9,927 nucleotides of DNA from Gammaproteobacteria bacterium (GTDB taxonomy: Bacteria > Pseudomonadota > Gammaproteobacteria > DAOWEP01): contig DAOWEP010000124.1 of assembly GCA_030638455.1 (NCBI GenBank), forward strand, positions 1-9,927, written 5' to 3'. Positions 6,827 to 9,927 of this stretch are shown here, in pieces; positions within the stretch are counted from its first letter, which is position 1, and every line of letters begins with the position of its first letter. The notes under the pieces are model-generated. The model worked only from the letters and a program-made list of their open reading frames with translations, was not told the DNA's origin and did not search any database. Both the position numbers and the translations under genes were made by a program.

Positions 6827-7245
6827 GCGTCGGCCTGCTTATCATCACACATAACCGTATCGGAATTGAGTTACTTCATTCCGCCACCGTCATGATGGAA
6901 GTATGCCCCCTGAATGCTCTTGCTCTACAGGTAAATCAGGACTGTGATCCAGATGAAATACTGGAACAAGCCAGACAAATGATTAGAACCCTGGATCAGG
7001 GAAAAGGCATTTTGGTCATGACCGACATTTATGGTTCAACACCCAGCAATATTGCCAACCGTTTACCTGATAACAACACTATTACGGTTGTTTCCGGAAT
7101 AAATCTGCCCATGCTGATCCGGGTACTGAACTATCCTTCTTTATCGCTAAGTGATCTTACTAACAAGGCCCTGAGCGGTGGACGAGACGGGATTCTCCTG
7201 TGCTCTCAGGAACACACTCGCGAACATGATAAAAAAAGAAATTGA
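6823..7245 (+). CDS. PTS mannose-family EIIA protein
   Basis: This stand-alone EIIA of the mannose/fructose/sorbose family accepts phosphate from HPr. The 140-residue product shows the phosphorylated His10 in LLIITHNRIG, the conserved aspartate Asp68 in MTDIYGSTPSN, and VSGINLPML (90-98), all hallmark positions of the EIIA-Man domain. The family usually has THG after the active-site strand; here it is THN. No IIB, IIC or IID domain is fused or adjacent, so a regulatory rather than transport role is inferred. The ATG at 6823 overlaps the rapZ stop (ATGA) and gives the correct domain start. A longer open frame from 6721 is only read-through inside rapZ. The 3' end overlaps HPr by 20 bp. Confidence 0.93.
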   Translation: MSVGLLIITHNRIGIELLHSATVMMEVCPLNALALQVNQDCDPDEILEQARQMIRTLDQGKGILVMTDIYGSTPSNIANRLPDNNTITVVSGINLPMLIRVLNYPSLSLSDLTNKALSGGRDGILLCSQEHTREHDKKRN

Positions 7246-7495
7246 TATCATAAACAAGCTGGGACTACATGCCCGTGCTGCTGCTAAATTTGTAACGCTA
7301 GCCTCGGTTTTTGATAGTGATATCCAACTGGAGCGAAATGGCCGAAAAGTAAATGGGAAAAGTATCATGGGTGTAATGATGCTCGCGGCCGGAAAAGGCT
7401 GTCAACTAACATTGACTGTCTCAGGTGATGATGAAAATGAAGCCGTTACCGGACTGGAGAAACTGGTGGCAGAACGGTTTGGTGAGAAGGAATAA
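7226..7495 (+). CDS. ptsH: Phosphocarrier protein HPr
   Basis: HPr is the small cytoplasmic phosphocarrier that takes phosphate from EI on His15 and passes it to EIIA proteins. The product is 89 residues, the family size. His15 sits in the canonical KLGLHARAAAKF, and the regulatory Ser46 in NGKSIMGVMML, the site used by HprK/P. The ATG at 7226 is chosen because it gives His15 and Ser46 in their classical positions; an in-frame ATG at 7178 would add 16 unrelated residues inside EIIA. The nearest purine-rich element, AGGA at 7208-7211, is rather far (14 bp), and the gene starts 20 bp inside EIIA, so translation is probably coupled. EI follows after 30 bp. Confidence 0.96.
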   Translation: MIKKEIDIINKLGLHARAAAKFVTLASVFDSDIQLERNGRKVNGKSIMGVMMLAAGKGCQLTLTVSGDDENEAVTGLEKLVAERFGEKE

Positions 7496-7525
7496 AACAA
7501 CCGATCCTTTTATAGAGGAATCCTG

Positions 7526-9262
7526 ATGAGTGTAACACTATCTGGTATAGGCGTATCCAGGGGCATTGCGATCGGCAAGGTTCATATACTGGAGCGTGGC
7601 CAGCCGGAAGTCGTTGAACAGAAAATTCCCGCGTCGAAAGTCGAAGATGAAGTCCTTCGGTTCCAGCTTGCACTTAAAGTTGCCCAGGAAGAACTCAAGA
7701 ATATCCGCACACGAATCCCTGCATCAACTCCAGCAGACATAGCCGCATTTATAGATACCCACCTCTTGATGCTGAAAGATTCAGCATTGGGGAATGTACC
7801 TATAGACCTGATACGCAATCAGCAATTAAATGCGGAATGGGCACTGAAATTACAACGTGACGCCCTAGTTAATATTTTTGAGGAAATGGATGATGCCTAC
7901 CTTCGCACCCGTAAAGACGATGTTATCCATGTAGTGAATCGCATCTTGCGTATTCTACTAAACCAGGACAATCAACCTCATGATGGTGTTACTGCTCTCA
8001 CCGGTCATATCATTATTGCTGATGACCTGACGCCTGCTGATACTATCCTCTTGCAACATCAGAAGATTGCTGCATTTGTTACTGAATATGGAGGCCCACT
8101 TTCACATACTGCCATCATGGCAAGAAGTCTGCGTATTCCTGCTGTTGTCGGCGTGCATAACAGTCGAAAAACCCTGCATAACGATGAAATAGTAATTGTA
8201 GATGGTAAGCAGGGCGTTATCCTGGCTAATATTGATGAAGATATACTTTCCTACTATCGGCAGCAGCAACAGCAGGAAAGTATATATTACAAGTCACTTA
8301 ATAAACTAAAAAACAAGGCTGCTATTACAATAGATGGCACTCCAATTTCTCTCCTCGGTAATATTGAATTACCTGAGGACATTGATTCTGTAAATGATGT
8401 TTCCGCCAGTGGAGTAGGATTGTTCCGAACAGAATTTCTGTTTATGAACCGTTCAAGCCTTCCGGACGAGGAAGAGCAGTTGGATGCATATCTGACTGTA
8501 ATCAACAAACTCAAGGGAAATCCATTAACCATCAGAACGCTTGACCTTGGTGCAGACAAACAATCACAGGAAACAAAAGACACCTCTGTTCCAACAATAA
8601 ATCCGGCACTGGGCCTTCGTGCTATCAGGCTGTGTCTGAAAGACCCGGATCTATTTACCCCTCAGTTGCGAGCAATTCTCAGGGCATCAGCACATGGCCC
8701 GATACGCATGATGATCCCGATGCTATCCAATATACAGGAAGCCCTTCAAACCTTGCAGATAATAGAGGAAGCAAAACACCAACTGGACAGGGAAGGTCTT
8801 GATTACGATAAAGACATACCTGTCGGTGGCATGATAGAAATTCCGGCTGCTGCTATTACCGCATATACATTTGCCAAACATCTTGACTTTCTATCGATCG
8901 GCACCAATGACCTGATTCAATATACATTGGCAATAGACCGCATGGATGATGAAGTAAACTATTTATATGACCCACTTCATCCGGCTGTATTGCGCCTGAT
9001 TCATTTAATCCTGAATGCTGGTCACAAAGCCAAAATACCAATATCCATGTGTGGTGAAATGGCGGGTGACAGCTATTACACACGCTTGTTACTGGGTCTT
9101 GGGCTAAGAGAATTTAGTATGCAGGCCGCCACCTTGCTCGAAGTCAAAAGTGTTATCAAGGAATCAAATATCAGCGAACTGGTTCGCCCTGCCCGTAAAA
9201 TACTGCAATGCACGCACTCAGATCAGGCGCTAGCGCTAGTCAATAATATAAATGCAGGCTAA
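7526..9262 (+). CDS. ptsI: Phosphoenolpyruvate-protein phosphotransferase (PTS Enzyme I)
   Basis: EI starts the PTS relay by autophosphorylating from PEP on a histidine and passing phosphate to HPr. The 578-residue product has the canonical three-part layout: an N-terminal HPr-binding and phosphohistidine domain with His194 in GGPLSHTAIMARS, then GVGLFRTEFLFMNR, and a C-terminal PEP-binding barrel with RTLDLGADK, NPALGLRAIR, GGMIEIPAA, LSIGTNDLIQYTLA and the catalytic Cys509 in MCGEMAGD. The family usually has DxGGDK where this has DLGADK. There is no N-terminal GAF domain, so this is EI of the ordinary PtsI type rather than EI-Ntr (PtsP), although the surrounding genes are those of the nitrogen/regulatory PTS. 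A strong Shine-Dalgarno, AGAGGAA at 7514-7520, lies 5 bp before the ATG. Confidence 0.97.
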   Translation: MSVTLSGIGVSRGIAIGKVHILERGQPEVVEQKIPASKVEDEVLRFQLALKVAQEELKNIRTRIPASTPADIAAFIDTHLLMLKDSALGNVPIDLIRNQQLNAEWALKLQRDALVNIFEEMDDAYLRTRKDDVIHVVNRILRILLNQDNQPHDGVTALTGHIIIADDLTPADTILLQHQKIAAFVTEYGGPLSHTAIMARSLRIPAVVGVHNSRKTLHNDEIVIVDGKQGVILANIDEDILSYYRQQQQQESIYYKSLNKLKNKAAITIDGTPISLLGNIELPEDIDSVNDVSASGVGLFRTEFLFMNRSSLPDEEEQLDAYLTVINKLKGNPLTIRTLDLGADKQSQETKDTSVPTINPALGLRAIRLCLKDPDLFTPQLRAILRASAHGPIRMMIPMLSNIQEALQTLQIIEEAKHQLDREGLDYDKDIPVGGMIEIPAAAITAYTFAKHLDFLSIGTNDLIQYTLAIDRMDDEVNYLYDPLHPAVLRLIHLILNAGHKAKIPISMCGEMAGDSYYTRLLLGLGLREFSMQAATLLEVKSVIKESNISELVRPARKILQCTHSDQALALVNNINAG

Positions 9263-9298
9263 ACAGACATTATTAATGCTTACTTCCCCGTAGACCCT

Positions 9299-9338
9299 TC
9301 AATCAATAGCCGTTACACTGAAAGCAGCATTTGGTTGA
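9299..9338 (+). other. Inverted repeat in the ptsI-mgtE gap
   Basis: TCAATCAA (9299-9306) can pair with TTGGTTGA (9331-9338), eight pairs including one G-U, around a 24-nt loop. There is no following T-run, so it is not a typical intrinsic terminator for ptsI. It may be part of an mgtE mRNA leader or may be chance. Confidence 0.3.
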
Positions 9339-9365
9339 TAGCCAGCCCATAAAGCACGAGCCTCT

Positions 9366-9383
9366 GCCGTGAGAAGAAACGGC
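9366..9383 (+). other. Short hairpin upstream of mgtE
   Basis: GCCGT (9366-9370) pairs perfectly with ACGGC (9379-9383) around the purine-rich loop GAGAAGAA. The loop could act as a Shine-Dalgarno-like sequence for a tiny open frame beginning at 9385. The stem is only five base pairs, so it is modest on its own. Confidence 0.3.
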
Positions 9384-9384
9384 C

Positions 9385-9420
9385 ATGAATATTTTGTCTA
9401 TATTGCTAAACATGACGTAA
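9385..9420 (+). other. Possible 11-codon leader open frame upstream of mgtE
   Basis: ATG at 9385 begins an 11-residue frame, MNILSILLNMT, ended by TAA at 9418-9420, 44 bp before the mgtE start. GAGAAG about 8-9 bp upstream may serve as a ribosome-binding site, and it falls in the loop of the hairpin at 9366-9383. Short leader peptides control some Mg2+ transporter genes (mgtA, mgtCBR) in enterics, but such control is not something I know for mgtE. Open frames this short arise easily by chance. Confidence 0.2.
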
Positions 9421-9464
9421 GAAATAAGAACACCGAAATCAGATATTGCAAAACTAGAAACCTG

Positions 9465-9927
9465 ATGCCCGAAATCCCACAACAAGAGAAAGCAGAAGAA
9501 AGATTGCGGATCCTGACCAATGCACTGGAACAGGGGACCCTGCAACATGTCTGGAAAATGCTGAATGACTTACATCCAGCTGAAATCGCAAAGTTACTGG
9601 AGTCTCTTCGCCCTGCAGAACGTGAAATTATCTGGAAGCTCGTAGAATCCGAGAACGGCGGGGAAACCCTGCTACACCTTAATGAAGAGGCCCGTGCCGG
9701 ACTGATTCGTGACATGGAAGACAATGAACTGGTTGCAGCAGCAGAAGGTATGGACATGGATGATCTGGCCGACCTGCTGGATGATTTGCCTGATGCGGTT
9801 AACCGGGAAGTACTCCGCTCCATGGATAACCAGAATCGCCAGCGACTAGAGTCAGTGCTTTCGTATCCTGAGGATAGTGCGGGTGGGCTAATGAATACGG
9901 ATACCATCACCATCCGTGCTGATGTTA
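9465..9927 (+). CDS. mgtE: Magnesium transporter MgtE, 3' end missing
   Basis: MgtE is an inner-membrane Mg2+ channel/transporter whose cytoplasmic N-domain and CBS domains sense Mg2+ and close the pore when it is plentiful. About 154 residues are visible. They form the acidic helical N-domain of repeated short helices (LHPAEIAKLLESLRP, IRDMEDNELVAAAEGMDMDDLADLLDDLPDA seen as successive blocks), ending at the hallmark YPEDSAGGLM (134-143), where the first CBS domain begins. The second CBS domain and the five transmembrane helices lie beyond the window. ATG at 9465 fits the family N-terminus; the frame is open upstream to 9342, but that stretch has no MgtE-like character. The ribosome-binding site is weak. 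It follows the PTS genes after 202 bp without a visible terminator, and mgtE next to rpoN/PTS clusters is a known association in Gammaproteobacteria. Confidence 0.95.
   Translation, partial: MPEIPQQEKAEERLRILTNALEQGTLQHVWKMLNDLHPAEIAKLLESLRPAEREIIWKLVESENGGETLLHLNEEARAGLIRDMEDNELVAAAEGMDMDDLADLLDDLPDAVNREVLRSMDNQNRQRLESVLSYPEDSAGGLMNTDTITIRADV

Noticed and set aside
7178..7225. Longer N-terminus for HPr
   Set aside because: Starting at 7226 puts the active His at 15 and the regulatory Ser at 46, the classical numbering; the extra 16 residues have no HPr similarity and lie in the EIIA gene.
9263..9464. M-box (ykoK) Mg2+ riboswitch before mgtE
   Set aside because: I could not find the conserved M-box segments or its three-stem layout in this gap; only short inverted repeats are visible.
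9369..9464. N-terminal extension of MgtE from GTG 9369
   Set aside because: The frame is open, but the extra residues are basic and aromatic with no resemblance to MgtE N-termini, and ATG 9465 fits the family.
9398..9913. A 171-codon open frame on the minus strand at the right end
   Set aside because: It is antisense to the mgtE N-domain, which is strongly supported by MgtE motifs. The predicted protein is Ser-rich and low in complexity, as expected for the complement of an Asp/Glu/Leu-rich gene.
1..9927. CRISPR array, tRNA/rRNA genes, insertion sequences, phage genes
   Set aside because: No regularly spaced repeats, clover-leaf-like sequence, transposase motifs or phage-like genes were seen; the region is a syntenic housekeeping block.

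Overview
The window is a conserved chromosomal block from a Gram-negative bacterium, most likely a gammaproteobacterium. The evidence is the gene order kdsC-lptC-lptA-lptB-rpoN-hpf-ptsN-hprK-rapZ-PTS EIIA-HPr-EI-mgtE, with all genes on the + strand. Keeping HprK/P beside RapZ, a mannose-family EIIA, HPr and EI departs from the enteric layout (rpoN-hpf-ptsN-rapZ-npr) and is the arrangement I associate with non-enteric gammaproteobacteria. Base composition looks moderate to slightly AT-rich by eye. I cannot name a species. I see no mobile element, CRISPR array, tRNA or rRNA.

Region 1 (1-2301) is the LPS module. It holds the 3' part of kdsC (Kdo-8-phosphate phosphatase), then lptC, lptA and lptB of the LPS transport bridge, tightly packed with overlaps or gaps of under 30 bp. 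Region 2 (2302-4009) is a 145-bp control region followed by rpoN (sigma-54). The control region contains a near-consensus sigma-54 -24/-12 element with exactly correct spacing, so rpoN probably controls itself. Region 3 (4077-4388) is hpf, the short ribosome hibernation factor.

Region 4 (4457-9262) is a regulatory phosphotransferase cassette: PtsN (EIIA-Ntr), HprK/P, RapZ, a mannose-family EIIA, HPr and EI. Start and stop codons overlap at ptsN/hprK, rapZ/EIIA and EIIA/HPr. All key phosphorylation residues are present: EI His194, HPr His15 and Ser46, EIIA-Man His10, PtsN His67. HprK/P keeps its P-loop and signature. No EIIB or EIIC permease is encoded here, so the cassette looks like a signalling relay in which EI phosphorylates HPr-His15, HPr feeds two competing EIIA proteins, and HprK/P gates the flow through HPr-Ser46.

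Region 5 (9263-9927) is a 202-bp gap with some inverted-repeat structure and a tiny open frame, followed by the 5' part of mgtE (Mg2+ channel/transporter), cut by the window end. I found no wholly novel system. The points most worth checking are the sigma-54 site before rpoN, the permease-less PTS with two EIIAs plus HprK/P, the RapZ termini, and the mgtE leader.
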